Shown: positions 42,056 to 56,456, counted from the first letter of the stretch. The stretch is 64,000 bases of DNA from Prostheceraeus crozeri (GCA_907163375.1 CAJQUW010003174.1:496001-560000), one strand, 5' to 3'. The notes: generated from the sequence alone by a model not told the origin. Program-made: numbers and translations.

Positions 42056-42331
42056 GGTTTCCAATGGGTCGCGCGTCGTACGCCGTAACACCGTCTTCCA
42101 CAATAGCGTGCTCTGATTGGACAATGTTTCACGCAGCTGCGCTTCAACTTGTAAGACAGTTTCCAATCAATGTCTGCTGATTTACCGTGCGTGTCACCCT
42201 TGCGAAGTCACGTGTAATGCAGCGCCATGAACTTCCAGTGTTCTTGTCGCAAGAAAAAGGGAAAACAATTGTGACGTCAGATTTCACGCGACAGCGCAGA
42301 CGGTGATGCGGCATACGACCCATTGGAAACC
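42056..42331. repeat. MITE with GGTTTCCAATGGGTCG ends
   Basis: Inverted ends GGTTTCCAATGGGTCG (42056) and its complement (ending 42331), extending imperfectly inward (GTCGTACGCCG versus GTCGTATGCCG). About 276 bases. Confidence 0.75.
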
Positions 42332-42790
42332 ACCTTCTAGAGGTCCGTCAGTCTGTGAATGATATCAAAGGACGAGAACGGACATGCAAGTTGAAAACGG
42401 TTTTCCACCATTAACTCATTGACTGTAAAGGTGTGAAGGTTTCCACTTTTTGCAGGCATTTTTTGTGATAACTTTTTTAGCGCATGCATGAATCTATCAT
42501 AATGATCATCAATTAGAAGTCGGAATTTTCGAAAACTGGACATACCATGTAGGCATCTACCGGTCCTTATCTAAAAAATTCCAAAGATTGGTGACAAGGC
42601 ATCTGCACAAAGGCTTCAGACAGTGTCTGAATTTTCAAGTTGAAAATTAGATAGTGTCTGGACAGCGTACATGTATTTCAATCTCTACAACCACCAGTAG
42701 ACAAGAGTAGAGACTATTGAAGCAATCCATTTATTTCAATGATTTGGCTTGAGTATGGCGGTTGAGCAAAGAAATATCATCTTCTTCGCC

Positions 42791-43117
42791 TTATCCCGCG
42801 GGGTCGGCGAGGCGGCAGGCATGTCTCCATTTTGATTGATCAATGGTGTCATCCTCCTTCACCTGGGCTCCACGTAGATCTTCATTGATGGTGTCCTTCC
42901 ATCGTTTCTTGGGTCTCCCGAGTGGCCGCGTGCCTGGCGCCTCCAGCTGCATTGTGGTTTGCACAACGGAGCGCGCCGGAGCACGGGCGACGTGTCCAAA
43001 CCAGCGGAGCCTGTTCTCGCGTAATTTCTCATGGATGCCCGCCACACCAAAACAGCTCCTGACTTCCTCTCTTTGCACATGGTCCAACAGCGTCAGTCCC
43101 AGCGAGAATCGTAGCAT
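42791..43117 (-). pseudogene. LINE C-terminal fragment
   Basis: Minus-strand frame with LRENRLRWFGHVARAP and RPLGRPKKRWKDTINEDLR, the end of the ORF2 protein of many animal LINEs. More GC-rich than its surroundings. No RT core present. Confidence 0.85.
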
Positions 43118-43699
43118 GCGCCGCGGTGCAAATAAAAATCCACTTCATTAACATCAGCAACAATATCACTCTTCTGGCAAATAATTGGTTAGTCAAATTT
43201 TAACTATTTCTGAAATCATGAAATAGCAACCCAACATCGCTATACTACTTATTAAATATCTGTGCGTTGTCAATAATGAATCAGTTTTTGCCGCTAAGCA
43301 GTTAGCATGCACATCAGCACTAAAAAATAAACATCATCATAAAAAAATTCAATAAAACTTAGCGAATTTAATTTCTAAGATTATGTTATAGTATTTCAAC
43401 CTTACTATACTACTTATAAAATGCATCTATTGATGCTAAGTAAACAGCAACACTTGATCTACCACTTCAACAGATTTAAGGACAATTCAGAATAGTTATT
43501 GAAGTGCTATGACCATAAATAGATATTTAGAAAACATGTAAAGATATAAAGAGAGGCCCCTTTTGAATATCGGCCTTTTAAAAAATCTTAGGATTAAATA
43601 TTTTTCGTTTTGTTAGTTATATAATCCAGGAGGATCAGGAATCACGGGACAACAGGTTTAGCGTATGGTATATTTTTTTATCTAAATGATGAATTGGGG

Positions 43700-43765
43700 A
43701 CACCGTGGCGCATCTCCTTGACGTGAAGCGCACGGTCATGAGGTTCTGGGTTCGCCCAGCATTCG
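43700..43765 (+). repeat. Possible tRNA-like SINE head
   Basis: TGGCGCATCT at 43706 and GGTTCGCCC at 43749, 43 bases apart, resemble pol III A and B boxes; the B box departs from consensus. Single copy seen. Confidence 0.3.
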
Positions 43766-44671
43766 CTAGCATGCATCGCTGTTGGTCGCACCACCGTCTT
43801 GTAAACTTTTCATTTATGCGATAGAAATGCAGAGCACATTATTTACAAATAGAGCACTATTTCGGCTTTACTGTATGTAGATGTAGATCTTGGCAAAATT
43901 AAATCAACCATTCAGGGGCTGTCGATGAAAGTGCTTTTCATATAGGCCTACATTGAATCAGTTTCATCACATGCAGACTAACAAATAATGACAGCGTGTT
44001 GTTCTCATTATACACTAACATTTAGATCCCCCTTTAACAACCTTTACATTAAAAACTATAAATCCATCTTTAGAATCCTCTTTCAGGAGAAAATGTACAG
44101 ACACCTCAATCTCGACAAAGACATTCACTTCAAAGTGAGCAACTCATTTGTGTAAACAACTTTTCCTATTTTTAGCTCTCAACGCTTTCCAGATGAGCTT
44201 CCATGTCTGCTGTCTTAACATTTTACCATGCAGACAGCAGACTGAGATGGATAGCAATCAGGCGGTATGTCTCCGGTTCTCAGAGTCATTTACAGGATTT
44301 AGGATCTCTTTTCAATATTGGCTTTTAATCAAACAGCAGGAAGTTAGTCCTCCTTGCTCTAAATGCACTGTTAGTGCATCAGCTTTATTTGAATGAAATC
44401 CCTCGGGATAGATCACAAAATGAAGCTTTCATGTAAGTATTGAAGATTATAATGAAAATGAATGAGAGTCAATGTTGATAATCATCAACTGACAATAATT
44501 TGCAATTCATCAAAGTTTATTCAAGATGTATTTGCTGATTAATAAGTTGAAAATTGGTTATTGAGACTTTGCGAGGACCCCTGCCAGTTGCATCAGCAGT
44601 CTCCGGACCGTCATATGGCCTATTGTATATGTCTATATACAATAACAGTGATGTCAATTCACTTTGCTTCA

Positions 44672-44717
44672 TAAGTACTATTTCGTTTACCGACATTGTG
44701 AAAGCGATAGTGAAAAT
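44672..44717 (+). repeat. Dispersed repeat, second copy at 46119-46164
   Basis: TAAGTACTAT(T/C)TCG(T/C)TTACCGACATTG(T/C)GAAAGCGATAGTGAAAAT in both places, with weaker similarity outside. Confidence 0.55.
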
Positions 44718-45437
44718 TTTAGAGAGCTCTCGTTATCGTTATCGCTATATATTTATATACTTGTATTTATTCATTACAGTATCCTTCCCCTCATTTGTAT
44801 ATATTTTAAGCTATGTAAATATCTATGTTTCTGATACTTCTCTGTTTATCCATAGATATATGCAAGACTTTAGGTTGTTATTTGAATTTGTACCATCAGT
44901 GTAATTTTCATTCCCTGAAGATGAAAGCTATCGACTTCCGAAGCGTCGGAGTTTTGATTGAATGGTACTCAAAAATCGTATTTAAGTTTTGCAATCAAGA
45001 GACCAAATTATTTTATCGTGACGTAAAAAAATCTTATTTAAAATTATCAAAAATAGATTGCGACATTAGTTTTTTGTGATTCATGCTTCATATATACTAC
45101 AATTCCTATTTTCTTGCGTTGTATAATGCCTTTATTTTGAAGATATCGAACAGCAAAGGCCTGTCGAAGCCCTGGTTTGCACAGAGAATCATTGCACCAA
45201 CGGCTACAATAAATGCGCGTGCATGACGTTTCCTTCGGGAGTTGAATAGGTCTAGAAGATAAAGTGATCACTCCTTGGTCTTCCAGTCAAAACAATTACA
45301 CCCGTTTCCACGAAGCAAGAAAGAAGAGTTCACGAAAGAGATGGCAGCCAGCCAATCCGCAGTGGCAAGCCTACGCGTTATCATCACATCATCGTACCCG
45401 CGCGGTTCTCGGCACGGAATAGAATAGAACCGACGTT

Positions 45438-45470
45438 CCCCTGCGTGTCGTAAGAGGCGACTAAAAGGGG
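45438..45470 (+). repeat. GC-rich hairpin motif inside a repeat
   Basis: CCCCTGCGTGTCG-TAAGAGG-CGACTAAAAGGGG can fold with GTCG/CGAC and CCCCT/AGGGG stems. The core GTCGTAAGAGGCGACTAA recurs in animal SINE/LINE tails as I recall; here only one copy is seen. Confidence 0.35.
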
Positions 45471-46235
45471 CCTTTTGCCACGGCAGCTTTGGTGTTGGCA
45501 GTGCAATTTCCTATTCTCATTGCCTTATTTGTTTACTGGGTGTGCCGCTTTGCATTATCTTGATGCGAAGCCTCCCATCCGCTGCACTCTGAGCCGGACA
45601 ATCTTGATCCTCAGTGGCTATGTTGTTGATGTTACGGGAGATCCTGACAGCCGAATCTTAACTGTTGGGAAATATGCTCTTTGAGCTTCCTCCTCTGTGG
45701 CATATCTGACTACAGGCCTTGTCCAAGGTCCACTCAGTGATGGCCCCCGACATTGGGCCATTGGGCTTACTGCCTCTCCCGGTTAGTGCTGCTCCCCTTG
45801 TGTGAACAGCTTTCTCATTGGAGTGGCATTACCCCGGCGGTGGCATCGAAATGGTCATTTCCTCCGCAAGGCACTCCTATGCAGCAGTAGGTATTTACAT
45901 GTATTTGTTTACTGGGCGTGCCTCTTTGTACTATCTTGAATTCTATCTACTGTAGAATTCTATCTACTGTACCTAAAGTACCTATGATGCGTGACGCTTC
46001 AGATTGAAATGCTGTCAGAAATAGATCACTTGCATGAGTACAGGCCCACTGCGCGTGTGAAACTTGTACAGTTTGTCGCATTGCGAGAGTTGCTGTGATG
46101 ACGATTCAGTTTTCTTTGTAAGTACTATCTCGCTTACCGACATTGCGAAAGCGATAGTGAAAATGCTAGAAATCTATAGTCATCGTTTTATCCACATGCG
46201 TAATGCTATGCTTTTCATTGGTGATTCATGCCCCA

Positions 46236-46950
46236 ACCTAGTTCGGCAGCCAGAACGAGGCCGAAAGTGAGACAGAATGATGTGCACCCTATGCCTACTA
46301 CAAGTCGGCGCGTCTGCCGAGTTCTAGTGAGTTCCTCTTCTTGTCAGACACGATCAAGGAAAAACACACGTAAATCCAATGGGATGAGACGCAGATCACA
46401 GTTTGTGGCTAAAATGACATTTTCTTTGTTTTCTCTGATTAAACGAAAAGCATTAAGCCCAGAGTCATAATTTTTGACATGGAATGTCTTCAGGTCGTTA
46501 CCTATGATGTGCATCTGCTATTATCATACATCTGATCGGCAATGTATGTGAGAATGTGGTTGAATGTGGATAAAGCTACTCAAAATGTTTGTGTTTGCCG
46601 ACAATAAGAGGCTCGCCAAGCCTAAATGTGTTTAGCTTCATAGACAGGGGTGCATGAAGATGAAAGGAAATAACCTGAAGACATTCCATGCCAAAAATTA
46701 TGACTCTGGGGTTAGCACTTTTCGTCTAATCAGAGAAAACATAGAACATTTCATTTTAACCAAAAACTGCAATCTCCGTCCTATTGGATTTACATGTGTT
46801 TTTCTTTGATCCTGTCTGACAAGAAGAGGAACTCACTAGAACTCGGCAGCCGTGCCGATTCGTAGTAGGCATATGGTGTGCATCATTCTGTGAAAGTCTC
46901 ACTTTCGGCCTCGTTCCCTGCAGAAACTCGTTCTGGCTGCCGGACTATCA
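46236..46950. repeat. Foldback element, ~280-base arms
   Basis: Left arm CGGCAGCCAGAACGAGGCCGAAAG.. (46244 on) is complementary to the right arm ending ..CTCGTTCTGGCTGCCGG at 46942. Both arms include GTAGGC, CTTCTTGTCAGACA and GACATTCCATGCC/TGGAATGTC. Right end CCGGACTATC resembles that of the foldback at 56029-56456. Confidence 0.8.
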
Positions 46951-49454
46951 GCTTCAGATAACAATCTATTTATATAGCTAAAAGCCAGGAGAGACCACAC
47001 ATAAGCAGTGTCAGATGGTGACTAACAGATCTCTGACACATTATTGCACATCTATTACATGTAGTTCCAACCAAATGTTGCGCGCAGAGCTTTCTTCAAT
47101 TAGAAAACGTTTATTTTATTCTCTGGTTTCAAAGACTCCTCTTCATGGCAGTTTGTAGGAAGAATAATTTCGCTTTCCGCATCAGATGCCATGTAACAAG
47201 CGGAGCCTTCAAAATGTATCATGATGCTAGAATTTCGCATCACTATATTTACTTGGTATGATTGTGATTTATGATCATAATCAAAAGGTGTATGACACGG
47301 AGAGAGGCGATTATTCGTTTCTTTGTTGGCGTAATAGACCGGCATGATTTTTTTATGATAAAGCCACTTTACAGCTAGCAAGTGAAGGAATACGGCAACA
47401 TGATGGCGTTTTGGCTATCACTGAATTTCACCTAAAAATTCATCACCAACAAAGTTTCTGTGCACACTTTATGGTTAACCGCTAAGATGGGATTCTTTCA
47501 GAAATTGATAACTGTTAGACTGCTATAGAGTTAGCGCAAGTTATAAGGTCATAAATGTACCTTATAGAATTCTTTGACAACTCTTTTTCTTGAATACTTT
47601 CAGCTGCATGACGATGCTTTGATGATGTAAGCTTTGTTTGATTGACAACCCCTCAGAGGATTATTCATAATTCCACGATTTGATGAAGACCATTAAAAAG
47701 ACTAGGACGGCATTACACAAGTGATTGTCGCGCACCAAAATTCTAGGAAGGCTTTAGTGATCTTCCTCACATATTAATGATTCTCTTTTAATTGATAACA
47801 AGTCACAAAACAGACATGCCAATTTACAAGTGCTACATATTTCTTCTCCACCTGATTTACAGATGAATTCATGAAGAGTCCTTGCAAAAACACAATTAGC
47901 TAATAGATCATTTGTTCGTATTTTTCAAGTATAACATGCATGCTTTATCAATTACTCAAGCAATAAACATGAAAGAATGCGGTGTTGATAGTTTAAAGAA
48001 ATTATCAAAGAATTGTCTTGAAGATTAACTTTGCGACTATTCTACGATTTTAAGTGTGTTCAGACACGTACCAATTGCGTAAAGAATAATATCTATTGTG
48101 GGAAAGTTGGATTACACTTTAATCGATGGCTCTTATATAATACATCCATTTATTTATTGTAGTGCTCGTCAAGCAGTAAATATTCAGTTATCAGTCAATT
48201 CGGCTGACATTGCAAAGAGAAGACATTCCTTTCATTTATATAAAAAGAAGATTCTGTTCATTGCTTGATTCTATCAAAGCAATGGTTAGTTCAAGTAACG
48301 ACTGTTATAGCAAACATTTCGTGTTGATAGAACTGAAGACTGAGGGATGAACAGCTCTTTGATTCAAGAACCGATCGCGAACGAATTGTCGCAACTACTT
48401 GTTTGATATATATTCAAGTAATGAATCAAATAGGTTTTAAAATGGTTGCGGCTTTGCTTAACACGATGCTTACGTGTTTGTTGAGTTCACATCATCATTC
48501 ACCCGGTACATGCACGCACTGCAGATTTTACAGTGTCAACTACTTTTATTGATATTTCACAGTAAGGTCATTATAAAAGCGACATCAAATTTGATCATCT
48601 GCTTTGTTAAATAATCACTGAAATTATCTTGCGCACCATTTATGGTATTGAGAACACTTATGCACATGTGCCAGTTAATAAAGTTGTCAATTTATTGTTT
48701 TCCTTATCGATACAAAAAAACAGTTTAATTGACAATCGCTATCTATTATCGACATAGAAATCTGTCGAATTTTCGTCAGCGCTGAAAAAAATGAAACAAA
48801 CGAGCACCCACCTCTGGTAAGGGTCAAGCACAGAATTAGATTGCTTAATCGCATCACTTTGCTAGAAGTGCAAACTGATTCAAACAGATGGCACATGCAG
48901 GAACTTAATAAGTGGACAAAAAGAAATTTTTAATGCCTTACAGAGATAGGAAATATAGTCGTGTGTTGCTTACGGATTGCTCTGAATTCCTCCAAAATGC
49001 TCCGATCGCCACGACTCATTCAGATTCGAAGAATTCAGATCAGTGCGCAAAAGTTTTCTCGATAATGTTGGGCCCTCCGATAATTTTTTAAAAAATTTGG
49101 CAAGCGCATGAAAACACGTTTACAAACTTCTCTGTAGAACTTGACATCGTCTGTGTCTCTTTGCAGTGTGATCCGGTTGATAACAGTCACTGAAACTTTG
49201 CACAATTTGGCGTGTTTACTGTTGAACTGGCTGCACATTGTTCGATTGCTATGGTATTTAGTCAGGAGATTGTGTCATTTCATTTACGTTACATTTTCCA
49301 ATGCTTCCCTTCTAGTCAAACGGAAGAAGAGACGACCTGTCTAATTCTGTGGGGTCAAGGGTTCCTGCATGTGTTTCCCATGGCAGATGTCAAGGTCTGC
49401 CGACGAAAATTGACAGGAAGCCACACTTGTTATTTACATACTGAGACTTGAACA
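46951..49454. other. Host DNA, no gene recognised
   Basis: No open frame with recognisable domains. The 93-codon minus-strand frame at 47100-47381 has no motif I know. Confidence 0.5.
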
Positions 49455-49855
49455 AATTAAGTACGAACGTTTCTTGGCAGCCGTAGACACCCTGCATGGA
49501 CTTTACAGTACGGCTCGGAATGGTCCAAGCTAGCCCAAGGTAGTTTAAAATATCTAGAATGACTCAACAAGCCAAAGAGCTGCACAACAAGCTGTTCTAC
49601 GCTTTTTATTCTGGCTTAGCCGCGCGGCAAATCACAAAGATTGCAGTGTCAGTTCGCCTGGGCAAACCGGTAGAATAGAAAGATCTCATCAGCCTTAAAC
49701 AAATAAGCAGTTTGTTGTGCAGTCCTTCAGCTTGTCCAGCCATTCTAGATATTTTAAGTTAGCTTAGGCCATTCCGAGCCGTACTGATGAGCCCTTGCAG
49801 GGTGAAGCGCAGCATCTACGGCTGCCGAGGAATTGGTGTGCTTAAATTGTTCAAG
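49455..49855. repeat. Foldback element
   Basis: Inverted arms with GGCAGCCGTAGA, CAGTACGGCTCGGAATGG and TATCTAGAATG in the same order (left ~49470-49600, right ~49700-49850 reversed). A partial relative (CCATTCCGAGCCGTGCTGA) is at 54037. Confidence 0.7.
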
Positions 49856-52800
49856 CATGAGGATTTTCCTCTATTCTGTGCCTACCTTGCAATCTTTATG
49901 ATGATATTATATTATATCTAGTACCAGAAACAAAATATGTACATATGCATGTGCAATCACAAAACTCCGCAAGATGATTGATAGCCTTCTTTATGATATT
50001 ATCAGCAAAATATGACCTCATACATCACCTACGGTTTTATGGGAATAGAAGTTCATATCCAAGAAGTTGCATCATAAAAGTAATGCATCCCATGACTACC
50101 AATATAGCACTCGGCTACCGACATTTCCCGGTCGCTACGTTTGATATTCGTTTGTCTTTATAAAGCCGCTGTTGTAATATGCAGCATAACAATTATGACA
50201 GTTTGCTCGCATTAAATTTATAGCCATTACTCACACATTTCGGAGTCATCTACAAGTAAGAGATTGCAGCCTGTGGGAATACATGTAGGCCTACTCAGGA
50301 CAACAATTAACAAATATTAATTTATAAACTGAATACCAGCATTGCTATAGGACTATATCGGCAAATATTGTAGCACGTTGAAGCTCTGCCGCCGAGCATC
50401 TCTTTCCGGGTACAAATATGAAGGAAATTTTGCAGACCATACAAAATCGACAGTTTTCAAATTTCATTACCTTGACGTTTTTGATGGCGATTTTTTGACC
50501 TTGAAGAACTTCACGGCGTGATGAATTGTTTTAAGGAGCATTATGTAGATTTGCGAATCATAATAAGCTTCGGTTTGAAAGGATCATCGACAAATGCGAC
50601 GAGGAGTGAACGGTTTCCAGGTATCATTATGTCACAAAAATGATGCTGCAAAAATGGTTCTTCCTGCAACTCACTTTCTTGCCGGAAAATGAATGAGGTT
50701 TGAGGCCACCTCTAACTGCATTTCGATGTTTCAAGCACCAGAAGACTCTGCTCTGATCATCACTGATCAACTTTAGTAAAATCTAAACCCAGAAGATATT
50801 TCTAGCTAGGAAGGTAGACCACCCTTCAAACGCCTTACGTTTTTGATCGAATACTGTGATATTCAGTCTTGAGAGCTAATCATCTTGAAATCGATGTGAT
50901 CCATCTTTTCTCATCGCTAAATTTAGCTTCTTTGTCATTATGTTCTAACCATGTCTTTCAATGAATCCAAAATACATCGAATACTCACCCTCCACAGATT
51001 AAGACTTCACTTCAGCTTTGGAAGAGATGGATGCCGTGAAGTAACCGCTAGACACTATCGTACCTGTAATATCAAGAAGACGACTTTTAAACATGAGATG
51101 ACATAATTGCCATAACGTTCACTGTCTTCAGGATATTTTGTCATTAATACTTTCTGCATATGTCACCAATTAATAATGTTTTGATAAATGCGCATTTATC
51201 TCCTACTGAAAAGCTGTAGTATCTTTTTCCTCACAATTGTCAACGCTTAATGCATGAGCAGTGTAACTGAGTGATGTCAGTTTTAAGAAATCACTAAAGT
51301 GCAAGAGCGAGGGTCGAGAATGACAAAAGAAGGACAAGATAATATCACCTTAATGCATTGTGAAAAATAGTGACTTTCTTTCCTAGCACTCAAACTAATT
51401 TTCAAATTGTACTTTAATTAAACAATTCAGCATTATTTATCTCCCCTACTAATACCCCAAGTGCCCGAATAAGCATGGAACTAATCCAATCAGTACCAAA
51501 CTAAGAAGCATCATTCTTGGGGACATTGATGACACAAACATGAAATCTGACGTCAGCAAAATAAGTTATTGTCAAGTTATCCGATGCTTTATGCTGATGT
51601 GATATCTAGAAAGTGCAACAGTCTGAGAAACATTATTTCTTTCATCCCATTATCTCATGGTACTAGAAACGCAAGTGCATAAGTCAAATCTTGTATAACT
51701 TGCAATCATTCAAATGTTTACGAATGATCGATATGAAACAAAGAAACTTTTTGTCATCACTAAAGAATACACATCGAATGAAAACATATTTGAAATCTAA
51801 ACAATATTAATAATGCTACCACATCTCGAACTCGACTTATAGCCATTGTTTTAAAGCATTGAATTCATCATACCTCTGGAAGGAGTCTAGTTACTCAGCA
51901 GCACGTCCCTTCATCTGATGTGATATACAGAATGATACTTCATAATTTGGTGGAGATTGAATCAATTCCACGAATGTTAGCGCGCTCTGGTAGGAGGGAG
52001 AGATAAAACAGAAGTATGCATGTTCATTCCAGTCCTTCATACAGCTGGGGCGGGCAACGTGCGGCCGCTTGATATAACGCACTTGCGATGGTTAGCTATG
52101 TACCTGTACAGTGATGCTACTCGTGTTTTCAAAATTTCTTCCAAGGGGAGAAAATACAACTGCAAGCAAATTTTTCCGTCAATCTGCGAAGAACAAAATT
52201 CGAATTAATAAGATAAACTTAAATTCAGCAGATCATCACTTGGTGACTTTAACCAAAAATACATCAGGAGAGACGGATTTCCAAATCTTCGTACATTCGC
52301 TGCAAAGCGGATGGCATTGTTTGGATCTGCGTATGTTTGCGAGCAGCTTTTCTCGCGTCTTAGCTTCATGAAGTCGGTCCCCTTCTCTATCCACCCTTAC
52401 TGACGATAATTTAGAAAATGGACCTAAGGTCGCACCTTCTTCCTTCATACCAGACGTTAGTGATGCCAGTGGAACATTTTCCGTAAATATTTTTTCATAG
52501 ACTTTACCAAAATTTTCCACTTTTGGAAAATTTTGAATTGTTTGGCGATTGCTGCTTTTTTCCTCAAATCAATGTTTTGCAAGCTTCATAGTCGTTCGCA
52601 AAGACTGCAATTTGACATTAACATGGATTTTGAGGCAGCAATACAGGACATTTGAGGGCTCGTAAGCGCCTAAAAATGTCCTGCATTGTTGCCCGAAAAA
52701 ATCTATGCTAATACTATTGTGCGTGATTGAAATGATCGGTGTGTAATTGTGCGTCGGGCAGCAATTCTATGAATACACATGTAGCTATGCGCTAACTGAG

Positions 52801-55800
52801 ATTTCTTAAATATCTTTCACATGCATAGAAGTAGATAATAGTGGACTTTCTATGGTATTATTAATTTCTATGTTCACATGCATAGGTACAGATATCATCA
52901 TTACGGGATACATTGTCTACTTATATTTCTAAATCTATGGAACGATAATATAGGAATAATCGCAGTTTGTACATTGCTGCCTGCTGTAGCAATGTGCATC
53001 ACCCGGCCGTCATTTTTACTGCTAAGATCATAGACTTCTATGACTGTACTCGCTTTTGTAATGGATTTTTTATTCTAACCAACCTTCATGCTCAAAATGA
53101 TGAATATTTTAGTTCATTATTTACCTAGTCTCGAGGAGCGGCATCGTTTCACCGCTAGATAAGTCTACTGAAACTTTGACCCACGAAGTTTATCGGGCCC
53201 TTGATGGGGTCCGCGACTATGAAAAATTTGTCCACTCCTGTTATAGAGCGTCACATTCTATCTTAATTGCATGTACAGTTTTCAACTTACATTTTAACGC
53301 TATACATAGGTTTATAAGAGACTGTAATACGTTGTTGACATTCTTCTCTGGAATCAAACATGCACTGTAGTAGCCAGAAAGATCATCGTGATTCCTTGCA
53401 AAATCGAAAGTTCAGCAGTTCAAATAATGCCGACTACAAGGTCGGGGGCACGCATAATCTGACCCTCATAATGCTGGCTAATTTGTGCAATCAATAGCAG
53501 CAACGGAAACTTCTTTAATAGGTAATCGAATTGCACACACGTCATTTGTAAAGTATAGAGTTTTATTCAAGGCTTTCAGTTTGGGCTGATTCACATTTTT
53601 GTTAGTCTCTTATTTATTTGAATAAACAGTTATTGTGTAGACGTTGCCTTACTGCAAACATTCATCGCCATCGGAAGAGATAAGTATCACGCATATCTTA
53701 CAGAAAATATGATTTCTACCAATCAGCAGACAAAAGCAATACATGATCCCAGAATATTTCTCTATAATTGGACGAACAAAAATGTTGAAATCATCTCGTG
53801 AAGCATCGCTTGATATCAAAAGGACGATTGTTCCGTTTTTAGAATGCTGCCGTGAGCGCTTACTCGATTATCAAAGACTAGCGTACTCGAAGATTTGTTT
53901 TGACAGCCTACAGCTCCAGATTTGGAAAAAGAGAAAATTACTGACGTCTGCAGTAGCATAATTGTTTTTCACTATAAAAGTGCGCTTGGAATAGCAGCAA
54001 CTGGTGTGGAGGTAATAGATGTTGCAAACTATCTTGTACCATTCCGAGCCGTGCTGACAGTGATTGTGCTCCTGATACTCCTGAGAGTCCTTGTATAGGA
54101 ACCAGTGTCTTCTGCAGCGGTGCATGAAGTCTGAGGCTATTTCTCAATTTTTCCAAATAAGATGAAAAATAATTGAGTTGCATCTTCAGTCAGAAAATGG
54201 CAGCTGAATTCCATGCATTGTCATCATTGCAACCAACAAAAGTAATTACTTTAGTGCGCAATTATTGATGCCACTTGTGATCAATTGTCAAATGCAGTCA
54301 GCAACCCCTCCATACACCTGCTCGAAGACCCACTGAGTTATGCTTGAATAATCAGATATCATATTTCAAGATTCTCTTTTCCTGTTCAGAATAAAGGCAT
54401 ATGAGATTTCATAATGTTGATATACATCAGCTACAGTATATACACCAACCAGCCTAGAACGAAAGGAATCTTAACATAACCCTGGCATATAATTTTCATC
54501 ACCAAAACGGATATATGAAAATCGATGGAAGTACAGTAATTCATCTCTTTCTTGGCAAAGTAAACCGAATGAAATTATGGAATAGAACAAATGAATTACT
54601 GACTATCCGGATTGGGATGACATCATATATAATTTAATCGTGCATACTTCATAAGCATCAACTTTTGAATTAATAAATGGACATTGGAACATATAAAAAT
54701 ATAATATATAATAAATATAATATATAATTATAGGACATTGGAACCTATAAAAAAATTGAGTAAAATACATAATTCAACTTCGATTGAAAAAGCAACACAT
54801 TTATTTCTTTTTCCTTTCAAAGGTTTCGAAAGAGACATCCTATACATTCTTTAATTAGTCGAAAGCCTTCTAAATATGCACAGATATATTGCAATTTAGA
54901 ATAAGGAAAATTGTGAATGAATTTCAAGATTTGCGCAAATCTGCAGAAATATACCATCGTGACATTGCCGCGATAGAAGTCATACATAATAAATAAGCAT
55001 TCCCGGTCGACAAAGCATCGGTTTTTAGTCTTCGTGTCTGAACGGAATGTGAAGAAATGAATTTTATGTTATACTCGAAACAGCAGTAAAATGTCTATCA
55101 AGTTTAATTGCATGAATTCTACCAAGAGCAAATCAAATTTAGCGCAGAAGAAATCATTTGGAGATTGAGATTCACAGGAGGACATTGAGATTTGCAACAA
55201 ATTCAGTCAATTCTGATTGTTTTCTGCAGTCTAAGTTTTATGATGATCTGAAGAATTAGGTGAGTGAATCGGACACTTCTAATGTGTCGGAGAGTTATTT
55301 GAGTGTTGGGATTGAATTATCCATGCTACACTCGAATCACTGTTCAGCATGAATATTTGCAAAAGGGTAGAAATATTTGACTACACAGTTATACTGTAGT
55401 GCAAATTCTATTCGACAATGTTATTTGCTTGATTTTATTCTTATATTCACGTGTGGTGAAAAATAATTTAAATTTCTACAATCTCAATATCAAGTTCCTC
55501 GGGTATATTTTTTCATGTCTAATATGAAAATTAGTGATGATAATGCACACCACACGTACTAAGGAAACTACTTGTTTGGATGCTAGCAAAGCTAGCGTGT
55601 TGCATACAGCTACTGAAGCTTTGTACTCGTATAATAAAAATGGAAAATCTGTAAACACTAGTCAGTCGAGTATGTGACACGATATCAGACACAACATTAT
55701 TTCATAGTAAGAATTGCTGAGACTAAGACAATTGGTCAATGTATATATTGTTTGTTTTAAAAAATGCAAAATTATGCACAGATTTCTACTTTTCATGTTA

Positions 55801-56028
55801 AGGTGACAAGAGGATGTCATGAATGACTGGACTGCATGATAAATACAGTGATGCATAACAATGCTAAGATCTCGAGGCCATAGGCCGAGCATTTTCAAAA
55901 GCATGAAATATAAATTATTGTTAAATGAAATAAAATCAAATCAACCATTTTTGTCACACAATATCAAGAAATGTGCATGAAGTTTCCAAGAGATCCCGCT
56001 GTTGAAATTAGGGTTGAAGTTTATTATT
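49856..56028. other. Host DNA, no gene recognised
   Basis: AT-rich; contains the second copy of the 40577 repeat (52825-52872), a partial foldback relative near 54037 and an (AATAT)-rich stretch near 54695-54735. No recognisable exon. Confidence 0.5.
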
Positions 56029-56456
56029 AGTCCGGAAGCTACCGTGACCTTGTGTAGGGGACGAGATAGTACATAAAACTTTCACATAGTGTAGTACACG
56101 TACACCTCTAACCTACTGCAAAACTTCGCGTCTGCCGGATCAGATTATTTGCTTTTCAGAAATAGAGAGGATTACAAAATCCTCTGTATTTCCAATGGTA
56201 AAATTGTGACATTTAAGGTGTTGGTATTTTGTTGAAATGGTTGGCAAAAGCTCGAAAAAATGGAGTCAACACCTTTGATGTCACAATTTTACCATTGGAA
56301 ATACAGAGGATCTTGTAACCCTCTCTATTTTTGAAAACCAAATGATCTGATCCGGCTGACGCGAAGTTTTGCAGTAGGTTAGAGGCATACTATGCAATGT
56401 GAAAGTTTTATGTACTACCTCGTTCCGTGCACAAGTTCGCGCTAGCTCCCGGACTA
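56029..56456. repeat. Foldback element, ~190-base arms
   Basis: AGTCCGGAAGCTA at 56029 and its counterpart TAGCTCCCGGACTAT at the right end; arms share AGTACATAAAACTTTCACAT, CCTACTGCAAAACTTCGCG, AATACAGAGGAT and CACAATTTTACCATTGG in inverted order. Spacer about 60 bases. Confidence 0.8.

Larger units (their letters stand above)
39441..42790. other. Host DNA, no gene recognised
   Basis: AT-rich sequence holding a perfect-looking hairpin (40765-40872) and a MITE (42056-42331); no recognisable coding exon. Confidence 0.5.
43118..46235. other. Host DNA with dispersed repeats, no gene recognised
   Basis: Holds a possible tRNA-like SINE at 43700, a hairpin-bearing repeat at 45438 and two copies of a dispersed repeat (44672, 46119). 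Confidence 0.45.

Noticed and set aside
47100..47381. 93-codon minus-strand frame
   Set aside because: No recognisable domain or flanking splice sites that decide it.
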